From NCBI RefSeq assembly GCF_009497155.1, contig NZ_WINI01000007.1:69137-133136 (forward strand): 64,000 nucleotides of DNA, in the 5' to 3' direction. Source of the stretch: Glaciimonas soli (GTDB taxonomy: Bacteria > Pseudomonadota > Gammaproteobacteria > Burkholderiales > Burkholderiaceae_D). This document shows, in pieces, positions 10,374 through 19,995 of the stretch (positions are counted from its first letter, which is position 1; every line of letters starts with the position of its first letter). Position numbers and translations under genes: made by a program. A model generated the notes under the pieces. The model worked only from the letters and a program-made list of their open reading frames with translations, ran no database searches and was not told the DNA's origin.

Positions 10374-13300
10374 TTAACTCGGCTTCTTCACTCTGAACCA
10401 TGCCGCGTACAGTGCTGGCAAAAACAACAACGTCAGCGCAGTCGCCAGAAGCAAACCACCCATAATCGCCACTGCCATCGGCCCCCAGAAGATAGAACGC
10501 GATAACGGGATCATCGCCAATACCGCCGCTGCCGCTGTCAGCATGATCGGTCGCGAACGTCGCACCGCCGACTCAACAATCGCATCCCACGGTGCAGCGC
10601 CATTGGCAATATCGTGTTCAATTTGATCAATCAAGATCACCGAATTGCGAATAATCATGCCGAACAGCGCAATCACGCCAAGCTGAGCAACAAAGCCAAA
10701 AGGCCGATTCAAAATTAATAGCGCAAATGCTGCACCAGCAATTCCTAATGGCCCGGTCAGGAACACTAACAGCGCGCGCGAGAAGCTATGCAATTGCAGC
10801 ATCAATAAAGTGAAAATAATAAAAATCACCAACGGGACATTGGCTGCGATGGAAGCTTGCGCATTCGCACTATCATGCGCGGCACCTGCCACATCAATCA
10901 AATAACCGGAAGGCAATTTTGCACGGATTTTGTCCAATTCAGGATCAATCTGACCAGTCACTGTCGGGCCTTGCACACCATCGGCAACATCCGCCTGCAC
11001 GGTGATCGCCCAACTTCTGTTTTCACGCCATACTATCCCTGGCTCTACCACCAACTTGATACTGGCAATTTGCGACAATGGCACTGATTTACCGCTAGCG
11101 GTCGGCACATTAATTTGATTCAAGGCGTCCATCGTTGCACGCTCATCCAACGGCTGGCGCACCACGATGTCGATCAAGCGATCATTCTCGCGATATTGAC
11201 CGACGGTGGCTCCAGTAAAAATCGTGTTGGTGACACGCATCACTGTCTGCGAACTGATACCGAGTGTGCGCAATTTATCTTGATCAAGATCAATGCGCAG
11301 AACTTTGATATTTTCGTTCCAATTGTCGTTCAAGCCGCGAATATTGTGATTCGCATCCATGACGGCTTTAACTTGATCCGCAAACTTGCGCACCTCTGCA
11401 ATGTCTGGTCCGCTAACGCGAAACTGCACTGCGTATGGCACTGGCGGGCCACTTGGCAATAACTTTACCCGGCCGCGTATTTCTGGAAAATCGTGCTTAA
11501 ACGCATCCTCAATTCTCAAACGCAAACGGTTACGGGTTTCGATATCTTTCGGCAGCACTACAATTTGCGCAACATTCGCCTGTGGAAAAATTTGATCTAA
11601 CGGCAAATAAAAACGCGGACTGCCAGTCCCGACGTAACTAGTGACGCTATCAACACCCTCTTGTTTGCGTATGAATTGCTCAAATTTTTTGACTTGTGTT
11701 TCGGTCGCCGCATAAGAGGAACCTTCTGGCGACCATAGTTCTACCATTAACTCAAGCCGACTGGAATCCGGGAAAAATTGCTCTTCAATAAATTTGAATC
11801 CAAACAAACCCAATCCAAACACCGCCAGAGTCAGCACTATCGTCGTTTTGCGCCACTCAACACACCAATTCACTAACGCTCTAAAGCGCGTATACATTGG
11901 GGAATTGAATAATTCATGGTGGCCATCTGCATTGGCAGCTGGTTTTATTTTTAATAATAAATAACCTATGTACGGCGTAAATATCACCGCAACCAGCCAC
12001 GAAATCAGCAACGCGATTGCATTAACAGAAAACATCGAGAACGTATATTCTCCGGCAGCGGATTTTGCTAAACCTATCGGCAAAAAGCCTGCCGCTGTAA
12101 TCAAGGTTCCCGTCAACATTGGTATCGCAGTTGAAGTGTAGGCAAAAGTTGCAGCTTCTAGCCGCGACAAGCCTTCTTCCATCTTCCGCACCATCATTTC
12201 AACCGCAATAATCGCGTCATCCACCAACAAACCCAACGCAATAATCAGAGCGCCTAACGAAATTTTGTGCAAGTCAATGTTAAACATCTTCATGAACAAA
12301 AAGGTAATCGCCAACACCAATGGGATCGTCAACGCGACGACCAAACCCGGTCGCATATCGACTCGTAACGGCTTGGTATGGAAACCCAAAGCAACAAAGC
12401 TCACCGCCAAGACGATCACTATCGCCTCCAGCAGCGTTTTCAAGAACTCATTGACCGACTCTGCAACAATTTTCGGCTGATTAGAAACCCTTTCCAACAT
12501 AATCCCAACCGGTAATTTGGCCTTGATCGCTGCGACGGTTTTATCCAGGTTTTTGCCTAATTCGATAATGTCGCCGCCCTTTTCCATCGACACGCCCAAA
12601 CCTATCACTTCTTTGCCATTAAAACGCATCTTGTTTTGCGGCGGATCCTGATAGGCGCGTTTGATGACAGCAAAATCTCCTAACCGGAAGGTGGTGTTAT
12701 TGGCGCGCAATTGCAGGTTTTCTAAATCTCTGGTCGAAGCCAATGCGCCTGTCACACGAATTTGCAGATTATTACTGGGCGTGGTTAATATGCCTGTTGA
12801 TTGCAACGCATTTTGCGCACTTAATTGCGCCACAATGTCGTCGACTGTGATGCCTAGTTGCGAGAATTTTTTCTGGGAAAATTCAATGAAGATTTTTTCA
12901 TCTTGCACGCCAAATAGCGACACTTTAGCGACAGCAGGGATTTCCAATAACTGTTGACGAATAAGATCCGCATAGTCTTTGACATCCGCATAGCTAAAGC
13001 CATCACCCGAAACAGCATAGATGGAACCGAAGGTATCGCCAAATTCGTCATTGAAAAATGGACCCAGCACGCCTTGGGGCAAGGTGTATTGAATGTCACT
13101 GATTTTTTTGCGGACCTGATACCACGATGCCGGCACATCTTGCGGCGGCGTTGATTCTTTTAATTGCAAAATAATCAGCGTTTCACCCGGTTTGGAATAG
13201 CTACGGATGATGTCAATATTGGGCACTTCCTGCAGTTTTTTCTCAAGCTTATCCGTCACCTGCTCGGCCATCTGCAAAGAGGTTGCACCTGGCCATTGCG

Positions 13301-13466
13301 CCGTTACCACCATCGCACGAAATGTGAATGGCGGATCTTCATCCTGGCCCAGGCGGCTGTAACTGATAATGCCGCCGATCACCAATACCACCATCAGATA
13401 ACGTACTAGTGGAATATGCTCCAGCGCCCAGCGAGACAGATTAAAACCACCCTTGTCAGCGCTCAC
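10374..13466 (-). CDS. RND efflux transporter permease (AcrB/HAE1-like)
   Basis: This 1,030-residue inner-membrane proton antiporter would form the pump of a tripartite efflux system. It has the classic RND layout: a first transmembrane helix at about 18-38, a large periplasmic loop, five helices (about 335-500), a second loop, and final helices (about 860-1025). The fourth-helix region contains LGLLVDDAIIAVEMM, with the paired aspartates needed for proton relay. The start is a GTG at 13466 that overlaps the stop of the upstream fusion-protein gene, so the two are translationally coupled. The substrate cannot be told from sequence, and no outer-membrane factor gene is adjacent. The sequence motif GQDEDPPFTFR near the N-terminus suggests a subgroup distinct from AcrB itself. 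Confidence 0.92.
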   Translation of the reverse strand: MSADKGGFNLSRWALEHIPLVRYLMVVLVIGGIISYSRLGQDEDPPFTFRAMVVTAQWPGATSLQMAEQVTDKLEKKLQEVPNIDIIRSYSKPGETLIILQLKESTPPQDVPASWYQVRKKISDIQYTLPQGVLGPFFNDEFGDTFGSIYAVSGDGFSYADVKDYADLIRQQLLEIPAVAKVSLFGVQDEKIFIEFSQKKFSQLGITVDDIVAQLSAQNALQSTGILTTPSNNLQIRVTGALASTRDLENLQLRANNTTFRLGDFAVIKRAYQDPPQNKMRFNGKEVIGLGVSMEKGGDIIELGKNLDKTVAAIKAKLPVGIMLERVSNQPKIVAESVNEFLKTLLEAIVIVLAVSFVALGFHTKPLRVDMRPGLVVALTIPLVLAITFLFMKMFNIDLHKISLGALIIALGLLVDDAIIAVEMMVRKMEEGLSRLEAATFAYTSTAIPMLTGTLITAAGFLPIGLAKSAAGEYTFSMFSVNAIALLISWLVAVIFTPYIGYLLLKIKPAANADGHHELFNSPMYTRFRALVNWCVEWRKTTIVLTLAVFGLGLFGFKFIEEQFFPDSSRLELMVELWSPEGSSYAATETQVKKFEQFIRKQEGVDSVTSYVGTGSPRFYLPLDQIFPQANVAQIVVLPKDIETRNRLRLRIEDAFKHDFPEIRGRVKLLPSGPPVPYAVQFRVSGPDIAEVRKFADQVKAVMDANHNIRGLNDNWNENIKVLRIDLDQDKLRTLGISSQTVMRVTNTIFTGATVGQYRENDRLIDIVVRQPLDERATMDALNQINVPTASGKSVPLSQIASIKLVVEPGIVWRENRSWAITVQADVADGVQGPTVTGQIDPELDKIRAKLPSGYLIDVAGAAHDSANAQASIAANVPLVIFIIFTLLMLQLHSFSRALLVFLTGPLGIAGAAFALLILNRPFGFVAQLGVIALFGMIIRNSVILIDQIEHDIANGAAPWDAIVESAVRRSRPIMLTAAAAVLAMIPLSRSIFWGPMAVAIMGGLLLATALTLLFLPALYAAWFRVKKPS

Positions 13467-14641
13467 TGTTTGACTCCGTCCGCGCTATCCTCGGCGCCTA
13501 ATATCGTTACTTTCTGCCCAGGCTTCAAAAGATGTACTCCTGCCGTCACAATCTGCTGGCCGACTGACAATGCGCCTTCATTGGCAGCCTTGATTAACGC
13601 ATCATTGCCGCGATGACCACTCACTTGCACTGGTACAGTGTGTACGCTATTTTTTTCGACTACCCATACCAGGTTCTGGTTATTGGTCTGGTAAATCGCA
13701 GAAAGAGGAACAGCCATGGCACCGTCGCCGGCATTGTCGCCAACGTGTTTAACAATAAACGTAGCGTAAGCCGTCATGCCAAGTTTGACGTTGGGTGTGC
13801 TATCTGGAATCGCTATTTTGACAACATAGGTGCGCGTCGCGGCATCAGCAATCGGCGAAACCTCACGCACAGTGCCTGTGATGGTTTGTTGATGATCGGC
13901 CCACAAACGAACCTGAGCATCGACGCCATGGCGGAACAGTTCCACCTGATTCTCAGGCACACTGACTACCACTTCTTTTTCCCCTGATTTGGCCACCGTC
14001 ACCACTGGCGTACCTGCGGCCACCACTTGACCGACTTCAGCAGTAACTGCTGTGACAACACCATCTACATCAGAAGATAAGGTTGTATAAGCCGCCTGAT
14101 TTGACTGCCCTTTCAATCCCGCGACAGCTTGATCGTAACTGGCTTGCGCTACCTTGAAGGCACTTTCCTTTTGTTCAATCACTGCCTGGCTAACGAAATT
14201 TTTAGCGCGCAATTCCTGATAACGTTGTAAATCTGCTTTCGCCAAATCCCGATTGCTCTCAGCCGAACGCAAGGCCGCGGACGATTGCATTTGCGCCAGG
14301 CGCACATCCTCGGCATCAAGTTGCATCAAAACCTGACCACGCTTTACCACGCTCCCTACATCCACCTTACGCGCAATAATCTTGCCGCCGATACGAAACC
14401 CTAATTGCGACTCGTAACGCGCCCGCACCTCGCCAGGAAATTCCAGGGTCGTATCGGTATCGGCGGCGCTAAGCGTCATCACCCGCACAGGGCGAATATC
14501 CTCAGTCGGTGGCGGTGTCTTTGAGCAAGCAGTTAAGGTTAACGCAGTGACAGATAACAACGCTGCCATAAACAAAGGATTAAGAAATGGGCGCAATTTT
14601 GTTTGAGTCACTACGTTGTCCTTTAGGTTCTGCTCTGGCAT
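13463..14641 (-). CDS. Efflux RND transporter periplasmic adaptor (membrane fusion) lipoprotein
   Basis: The adaptor links an RND pump to an outer-membrane channel. The 392-residue product has a lipoprotein signal ending in a lipobox (LTLTAC), so it is probably anchored by a lipidated cysteine. A lipoyl/barrel-sandwich half-motif GGKIIARKVDVGSVVKRGQ is followed by a coiled-coil hairpin (about residues 105-170) and then the second lipoyl half and beta barrel. The ATG at 14641 is used; a TTG six codons upstream is possible. The TGA overlaps the GTG of the RND gene. It is divergent from hpnC, with about 120 bp between the two starts, so the promoters must lie close together. Confidence 0.9.
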   Translation of the reverse strand: MPEQNLKDNVVTQTKLRPFLNPLFMAALLSVTALTLTACSKTPPPTEDIRPVRVMTLSAADTDTTLEFPGEVRARYESQLGFRIGGKIIARKVDVGSVVKRGQVLMQLDAEDVRLAQMQSSAALRSAESNRDLAKADLQRYQELRAKNFVSQAVIEQKESAFKVAQASYDQAVAGLKGQSNQAAYTTLSSDVDGVVTAVTAEVGQVVAAGTPVVTVAKSGEKEVVVSVPENQVELFRHGVDAQVRLWADHQQTITGTVREVSPIADAATRTYVVKIAIPDSTPNVKLGMTAYATFIVKHVGDNAGDGAMAVPLSAIYQTNNQNLVWVVEKNSVHTVPVQVSGHRGNDALIKAANEGALSVGQQIVTAGVHLLKPGQKVTILGAEDSADGVKQ

Positions 14642-14759
14642 CAATTTTCTAATTGGCAATTATAGCGGTGAGCTCGCGCAATTAGCCATAGCTTTAAATA
14701 TGGGTATTTTGAAAATATTCATGCAACAATGCGGGGTTGTGACTTTCCCCTCCTACCCT

Positions 14760-15593
14760 ATGGTTGCGAACCCAATAGATCATTACGAAAACTTCCCCGT
14801 CGCGTCGATTTTAATGCCAGCCCACTTGCGGCCAGCGGTGCGTGCTATTTATGCATTTGCCCGCAGCGCGGATGATCTGGCGGATGAAGGTGACGCAACG
14901 GCTGAACAAAGGTTGCAAGCTTTAGGCGATTATGAAGTGAAATTAGATCGAATAGAGCGACAAGAACCTGCCGACAGTCCCATATTCAACGCGCTGCAAC
15001 AAACCATTACCGCATACAAGCTCCCGCTAGCTCCGTTTCGCGCCCTGCTCTCAGCCTTCAAGCAGGATGTAGTTACGACACGTTACCCGACGTTTAATGA
15101 CTTGCTGGATTATTGCCGGCGCTCGGCCAATCCGGTTGGTCATTTGATGCTGCACCTATATGGTGCAGCCAGTGAGCAAAACTGTAGGGATTCCGACGCT
15201 ATTTGTTCGGCGCTACAACTGATTAACTTTTGGCAAGATGTCGCCATAGACTGGCGTAAGCAACGCATTTATTTACCTCTTGAGGATCTGCAGCGCTTTC
15301 ATGTCAGTCCGAATCATATTGCCAACGGCGACAACGACCAGGCCTGGCACGCATTAATGCAATTTGAGGTACTGCGGGCCCGCGAAATGATGTTATCCGG
15401 TGCTCCACTCGCTTTACGCCTGCCCGGACGCTTAGGCTGGGAGCTGCGTTTGGTCATACAAGGTGGCTTACGTATTCTGGAAAAACTGGAGTCAGTTGAT
15501 TACGATGTTTTCCAACGCCGCCCCAAAATAGGCAAATTGGATAGCTTGGTACTGGGTTGGCGGGCTTTACGTATGGCGTCAAGGTTGTCCTGA
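14760..15593 (+). CDS. hpnC: Squalene synthase HpnC (acts on presqualene diphosphate to give hydroxysqualene)
   Basis: HpnC converts presqualene diphosphate to hydroxysqualene in the bacterial three-enzyme route to squalene. The 277-residue protein has the two aspartate-rich motifs of squalene/phytoene synthases: DDLAD at 38-42 and the second at Asp160-Asp164 (FWQDVAIDW). The start at MVANPIDHYENFPVAS fits the family N-terminus; ATGs at 14721 and 14700 would extend it but have no better ribosome-binding site. It is followed 75 bp later by hpnD and then hpnE, a co-directional operon. HpnC and HpnD are paralogs. The assignment of each rests on N-terminal wording and order. Confidence 0.9.
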   Translation: MVANPIDHYENFPVASILMPAHLRPAVRAIYAFARSADDLADEGDATAEQRLQALGDYEVKLDRIERQEPADSPIFNALQQTITAYKLPLAPFRALLSAFKQDVVTTRYPTFNDLLDYCRRSANPVGHLMLHLYGAASEQNCRDSDAICSALQLINFWQDVAIDWRKQRIYLPLEDLQRFHVSPNHIANGDNDQAWHALMQFEVLRAREMMLSGAPLALRLPGRLGWELRLVIQGGLRILEKLESVDYDVFQRRPKIGKLDSLVLGWRALRMASRLS

Positions 15594-15668
15594 CCGCCAC
15601 AGTAGTCTAGGATAGCGCCTTTGCCGCGCCATTTTGCGCAGCCCTTGCCTCCATATACCCAAATACTC

Positions 15669-16502
15669 ATGTCCCCCGACGATTACTGCCAACAAAAAGC
15701 CGCTCAGAGCGGCTCCAGTTTTTATTACAGCTTTCTGTTCTTGCCGGTTGAACGTCGTCGTGCAATTACTGCGCTGTACGCGTTCTGCCGTGAAGTCGAT
15801 GATACCGTTGACGATTGCACCGATGAAGCAGTCGCCCGTACCAAGCTGGTCTGGTGGCGCAAAGAAATCGCCGCGATGCTGGATGGCGCACCCACCCATC
15901 CGGTAACCAAAGCGCTACAGCCGCATATGCAGACTTATCGGTTGGAAGGTCAGCATCTGCAAGACATCATCGATGGCATGGAAATGGATTTAAACCAGAC
16001 GCGCTATCTGGACTATCCCGGACTCAAAAAATATTGCTGGCACGTTGCCAGTGTAGTTGGCATCTTATCGGCCAAAATTTTTGGCGTGACGCAAGCTCAA
16101 ACTTTGCAATTTGCTGAAAAACTCGGTTTAGCCTTTCAGTTGACCAATATCATTCGCGATGTCGGCGAGGATGCCCGCATCGGCCGTATTTATTTACCAG
16201 TCAACGAACTGCAACAGTTCAACGTCACCGCCGCCGATCTGCTCAATGCGCGACACACCGATAATTTTGAAAACCTGATGCGCTTTCAAGTCGCCCGTGC
16301 GCAGCAAACTTATGATGAAGCGTTCGCCTTATTACCCAAAGAAGATCGCCGCGCGCAACGTCCCGGCTTGATGATGGCAGCGATTTATCGTGCATTGCTG
16401 GTAGAAATCGAACGTGATGGTTATCACGTACTGAACCAACGGATTTCATTAACACCGATTCGTAAATTGTGGCTGGCATGGAAGACCTATGTCCGCGGGT
16501 GA
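15669..16502 (+). CDS. hpnD: Presqualene diphosphate synthase HpnD
   Basis: HpnD joins two farnesyl diphosphates into presqualene diphosphate, the first committed step to squalene. The 277-residue product carries the squalene/phytoene synthase motifs DDTVDD (44-49) and the second aspartate site at Asp164-Asp168 (NIIRDVGEDARIGRIYLP). The ATG at 15669 gives the family-like start MSPDDYCQQKAAQSGSSF; the longer reading adds 16 unlike residues. It overlaps hpnE by 14 bp, which suggests coupled translation. Confidence 0.92.
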   Translation: MSPDDYCQQKAAQSGSSFYYSFLFLPVERRRAITALYAFCREVDDTVDDCTDEAVARTKLVWWRKEIAAMLDGAPTHPVTKALQPHMQTYRLEGQHLQDIIDGMEMDLNQTRYLDYPGLKKYCWHVASVVGILSAKIFGVTQAQTLQFAEKLGLAFQLTNIIRDVGEDARIGRIYLPVNELQQFNVTAADLLNARHTDNFENLMRFQVARAQQTYDEAFALLPKEDRRAQRPGLMMAAIYRALLVEIERDGYHVLNQRISLTPIRKLWLAWKTYVRG

Positions 16503-17847
16503 CAGTAAAAAAATTGCTGTCATCGGTGCCGGCTGGGCTGGTTGTGCTGCTGCGGTTGCATTAACCGAAGCTAGGCATCAAGTCACGTTGTTCGAAGCGG
16601 CACGCGTTTTAGGTGGTCGCGCCAGAAGAGTCGATGTCAACGATGTCGTACTGGATAACGGTCAGCACATCATGCTGGGCGCGTATCAACAAAGCTTACA
16701 ACTCATGCGCACCGTAGGCATCGCAGAGCATGAGGCACTGCTGCGCTTGCCCATGCAAATGTGCTATCCCGATGGGACCGACGGCATGACGTTTGAAGCT
16801 GCGCGTTTACCAGCGCCCTTTCATCTGGCGGTGGCGCTGTGGCGGGCAAAAGGTTTGCAGCGTGATGACAAACTCGCATTGGCCAGATTTTCTTCCGCGG
16901 CGCGTTGGATGGGTTGGCAATTGTATGATGATTGCAGCGTCAGTACGCTGCTCGAACGCTTCGCTCAGACGGAAAGATTATGCCAACTGATGTGGCGGCC
17001 ATTGTGTATTGCGGCACTGAATACCCCGCCAGAACGCGCTTCTGCTCAAGTGTTTTTAGCGGTCTTGCGCGATAGTTTAGGTGCACGTCGTGCCGCATCG
17101 GATATGTTGATACCACGCGTAGATTTGAGCGCGCTCATGCCTGATCATGCGGCAAAATTTATCGCGCAGCATGGCGGAAAAATTGAACTTGGTTGCAGCG
17201 TTAAAAAAATTAATCCAATCACTACAAACCTACCCAATAGCAACCGCTGGCAAGTGATTACGTCCAACGTGCAAGAAAAATTTGACGCCATCATTATTGC
17301 AACGCCAGCCGAAACCGCCGCACATTTATTAGATGGAATTGAAAATAACAGCGCGGACACCAGCTTACTCAAACAATTTACCTACGAACCCATTACCACC
17401 TGCTATTTACAATACGCATCCACAGTGCAATTATCACAGGCGTTTTTTGCTTTGGTCGACGATCAGGAAAAAGGACATTGGGGACAATTCGTTTTTGATC
17501 GCGGTCAACTCGATGCTACCCAAGCTGGCTTATTTGCGGTTGTTATCAGTGCATCCTCAGCCGCAATAGCGGACGGTCACGAAACATTAATCGCCGCAGC
17601 GGCCAAACAACTTGCTCAAGTATTTCAGCGGCCAGAACTGGCTCAGCCTATCTGGAGCAAAGTGATTTCAGAAAAACGCGCCACCTTCGCCTGCGCTCCA
17701 TCACTCGTTCGCCCAAGTAATGACAGTGGCATTAGCGGGATCTATCTTGCTGGCGACTATACGATTGGCGACTATCCTGCCACGCTGGAATCGGCGGTAC
17801 GTAGTGGCAATCAAGCAGCGAAAGAGTTGATTGCCACACTTGTATAA
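16489..17847 (+). CDS. hpnE: Hydroxysqualene dehydroxylase HpnE, FAD-dependent
   Basis: HpnE reduces hydroxysqualene to squalene with FAD, the last step of the pathway. The 452-residue protein opens with a Rossmann dinucleotide fold, Gly13-x-Gly15-xx-Gly18 (VIGAGWAGCAAAV), followed by an acidic residue at the end of the second strand (FEAARVLGGRA). The C-terminus has the second FAD-contact motif GIYLAGDYTIGDYPATLESA, as in phytoene desaturases and amine oxidases. No squalene-hopene cyclase or other hopanoid gene follows, so the fate of the squalene must be set elsewhere in the genome. Confidence 0.92.
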   Translation: MSAGDSKKIAVIGAGWAGCAAAVALTEARHQVTLFEAARVLGGRARRVDVNDVVLDNGQHIMLGAYQQSLQLMRTVGIAEHEALLRLPMQMCYPDGTDGMTFEAARLPAPFHLAVALWRAKGLQRDDKLALARFSSAARWMGWQLYDDCSVSTLLERFAQTERLCQLMWRPLCIAALNTPPERASAQVFLAVLRDSLGARRAASDMLIPRVDLSALMPDHAAKFIAQHGGKIELGCSVKKINPITTNLPNSNRWQVITSNVQEKFDAIIIATPAETAAHLLDGIENNSADTSLLKQFTYEPITTCYLQYASTVQLSQAFFALVDDQEKGHWGQFVFDRGQLDATQAGLFAVVISASSAAIADGHETLIAAAAKQLAQVFQRPELAQPIWSKVISEKRATFACAPSLVRPSNDSGISGIYLAGDYTIGDYPATLESAVRSGNQAAKELIATLV

Positions 17848-18024
17848 ATCGTGATTTGATCGACAAGACACGCCCCAACGTGAGAGTCGCAATTCGCCCC
17901 TGCTCTTGCCGACCGAGGGGCCGCCACAATGCTGTCAGTCAAAAGTGGTTGCCTGGCGCCAGACTCACCGTCAAGTTGATGACCTGCAAACTAACGACTA
18001 GTTGCGCACGCAGCGCAGGAAAAA

Positions 18025-18450
18025 TTACTCGCGTCTGAAACTGAGAATAGCCCTTCCTATGGGATTTCCTGATACTAACGGATTCGGCATCCAGTTCGTT
18101 CTGACGTCGAGCGCGTCTCCATCCAACTGGTAGAAGCGTTCCTGCTCGCTGCCGTTCCAGGCTTCATTCCAAGATGCGTCAACCTTTGTGATGAACCTAT
18201 CCCCATCTATCCGATACCGTCCGGTATAGGCCATCACAGTACGGAAAAGTGCCAGCAGTTTCTCATCCGTATTTCCTGGCTCCCGCGCCTTTGCAGTAAT
18301 TAGCACCATCATTCGCCCATCAGAGCCGAAAATAAGGTGGCCGTTGGGGTCGGTACCCCACGGTTGAGTACGCTCCTTTGAATCCTGAAATTCAGTATCA
18401 AAAGAAACCAACCGCCAACAACCGTGAAGCTTAGTGTCGCGCTCAGACAT
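18025..18450 (-). CDS. Lipocalin-like domain protein
   Basis: A 141-residue protein resembling the bacterial lipocalin-like family: LHGCWRLVSFDTEFQDS near the start, then GHLIFGSDGRMMVLI and YTGRYRIDGDRFI, alternating strands suitable for a small beta barrel. The ATG at 18450 has a strong ribosome-binding site (AGGAGGAAAT), which decides the start over a longer in-frame reading. Function is unknown; the family is often annotated as possibly ligand-binding. It is the first gene of the accessory stretch after hpnE, on the opposite strand. Confidence 0.7.
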   Translation of the reverse strand: MSERDTKLHGCWRLVSFDTEFQDSKERTQPWGTDPNGHLIFGSDGRMMVLITAKAREPGNTDEKLLALFRTVMAYTGRYRIDGDRFITKVDASWNEAWNGSEQERFYQLDGDALDVRTNWMPNPLVSGNPIGRAILSFRRE

Positions 18451-18661
18451 ATTTCCTCCTGGTGTAGTTCGCCTAAAAGTACCCATCTGTCGAATGTTGG
18501 GTAAGTTGCCATGCAAATTGCAATAACACCATCAAATTCGCGGGATACGCCACGGACTGCCAAGTGCCGAATCGCGCCACGCCCCAACGCTGCCATTGCC
18601 ATCTGAATGATCGTACATTGAAACTATTCATCCGATAGGCTCCATTCGAGAATGCGCAAGG

Positions 18662-19024
18662 TTAGCCACCAACCCGCTTCGCACTATGACCATGCTTACT
18701 AAGCACCTCCATGACCAGCTCGCAATGGTCGCCCTGGACTTCAATCACACCGTCCTTAACTGTCCCACCAGAACCGCAGGTCGTGCGCAGGTGCTTGCCC
18801 AGCAAAGCCAGAGCAAGCGGATCGAGCGCAAGTCCTTTGACGATGGTCACGCTCTTACCACCCCGGCCCTTGGTCTGGCGCGACACTAGCACCTTGCCGT
18901 CACCTACTGGCACGGCCTTGGCTCTAGCCTTGCAGATGCATTCTGCGAGCGCAAGCCGACATTCAGAGCACATGCGCCCGACGTCGGTCGAATAGACGAG
19001 ACCGCCTTTTGGGCTGCTTTTCAT
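18662..19024 (-). CDS. yciH: YciH/SUI1-family translation initiation factor homolog
   Basis: This 120-residue protein has the eIF1/SUI1 fold pattern: RQTKGRGGKSVTIVKGL in the middle and the late signature TCGSGGTVKDGVIEVQGDH. In E. coli YciH can influence start-codon selection. Unlike E. coli YciH, the N-terminal part has a cysteine cluster (Cys19, Cys22, Cys29, Cys31), which could bind a metal; this is inference. The start is at 19024, preceded by GGGGAAAT. It stands alone between the lipocalin-like and GFA genes. Confidence 0.88.
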   Translation of the reverse strand: MKSSPKGGLVYSTDVGRMCSECRLALAECICKARAKAVPVGDGKVLVSRQTKGRGGKSVTIVKGLALDPLALALLGKHLRTTCGSGGTVKDGVIEVQGDHCELVMEVLSKHGHSAKRVGG

Positions 19025-19272
19025 GATTTATTTCCCCAGGATTTTTGAAGTGATGATCACGACGAGATTAATAAACTAGTAGACGCTCATGACCAAAAGC
19101 GCTGCGTCCGTTTTTCTGGTGGTAGCCAGTTCGGGTTGCCACCGTTCATTTAGGGGACACTGGAGATTGGCAGCGTCCGCCCCGAAAGAAACAGTCCTTA
19201 TTCCCGTAAGAAGATATTCGTTCAAAACTACGCAATCCGATAGCTGTATCTGCAAGATTTGATGGTGAATTT

Positions 19273-19746
19273 TTATGTATCCAGGATTTGGATACTTACA
19301 TCGCCAAACCAGTTATTTATCCACCTATCGGTTTTTTCCAATGCGGAAAGAAGTTTAGGCGATACCGGGACTATCTCGCCAAAAACCACATTCTCATTGA
19401 TCGCTTTGCTGTTGACTGCAGAATACAGCTGGCCGCCGGACTGAAACGTAACAGCCATAAATACCCCGCATTTTTTGCAAAATAAAAAATCTGCCAGACT
19501 GCTGCCTTGCTGATAATGACCCAACTGATTTGCATGTTTGACACTAATTAGCAACGAACCATGTACATCAGAGATAAAACCTGCGCCATGCTTGCGACAA
19601 AAATCGCAATCGCAGACCCGTACCTGAAAAGATGATGGCGGCTTGGACAAGTTAATGTCGAGATTGATGTTCCCGCAATGGCATTCGCCGCTTAATTTGT
19701 ACAGGTTATCCGTAATAGGTAATTGATTTGTCAATTTGCACTCCAA
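19273..19746 (-). CDS. GFA/CENP-V domain zinc protein
   Basis: The 157-residue product matches the glutathione-dependent formaldehyde-activating (GFA) family, which has a cysteine-rich zinc fold. Motifs seen are GECHCGNI near residue 20, RVCDCDFCRKHGAG near 44, and FLFCKKCGVFM near 89. Only some members act on S-hydroxymethyl-glutathione, so a substrate cannot be claimed. No ATG is available; a TTG start at 19746 is used, and a second TTG at 19734 with a GGAG eight bases upstream is equally plausible. It ends close to a gap before yciH. Confidence 0.75.
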   Translation of the reverse strand: MECKLTNQLPITDNLYKLSGECHCGNINLDINLSKPPSSFQVRVCDCDFCRKHGAGFISDVHGSLLISVKHANQLGHYQQGSSLADFLFCKKCGVFMAVTFQSGGQLYSAVNSKAINENVVFGEIVPVSPKLLSALEKTDRWINNWFGDVSIQILDT

Positions 19747-19839
19747 TATCCTTTGACAGCTTTGAGCTGCGGTCCATCAGTTAATTTTGGTATCGCCACA
19801 TATGCCACTTATCACTCAACAACGAGGCCCGGTTTTAAG

Positions 19840-19858
19840 AGTGATCTTCAAGATCACT
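19840..19858. repeat. Perfect 19-bp inverted repeat in an intergenic gap
   Basis: The sequence AGTGATCTTCAAGATCACT has two 9-bp arms around a single C. It lies about 95 bp upstream of the GFA gene start. It could be an operator for a dimeric regulator; there is no T run, so a terminator is unlikely. Confidence 0.45.
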
Positions 19859-19995
19859 ATTTCATGTTGAATGCAAATTACAAGAATACCTGCTTGCATT
19901 GCTTTTGCCGCGCTCAGCCGATTGTAGGCGGCGGACTCAGTCGTTTGCAACAAACCGAATTCAACCCAAAATAGACATTCGTTGGATAAAGGTAT

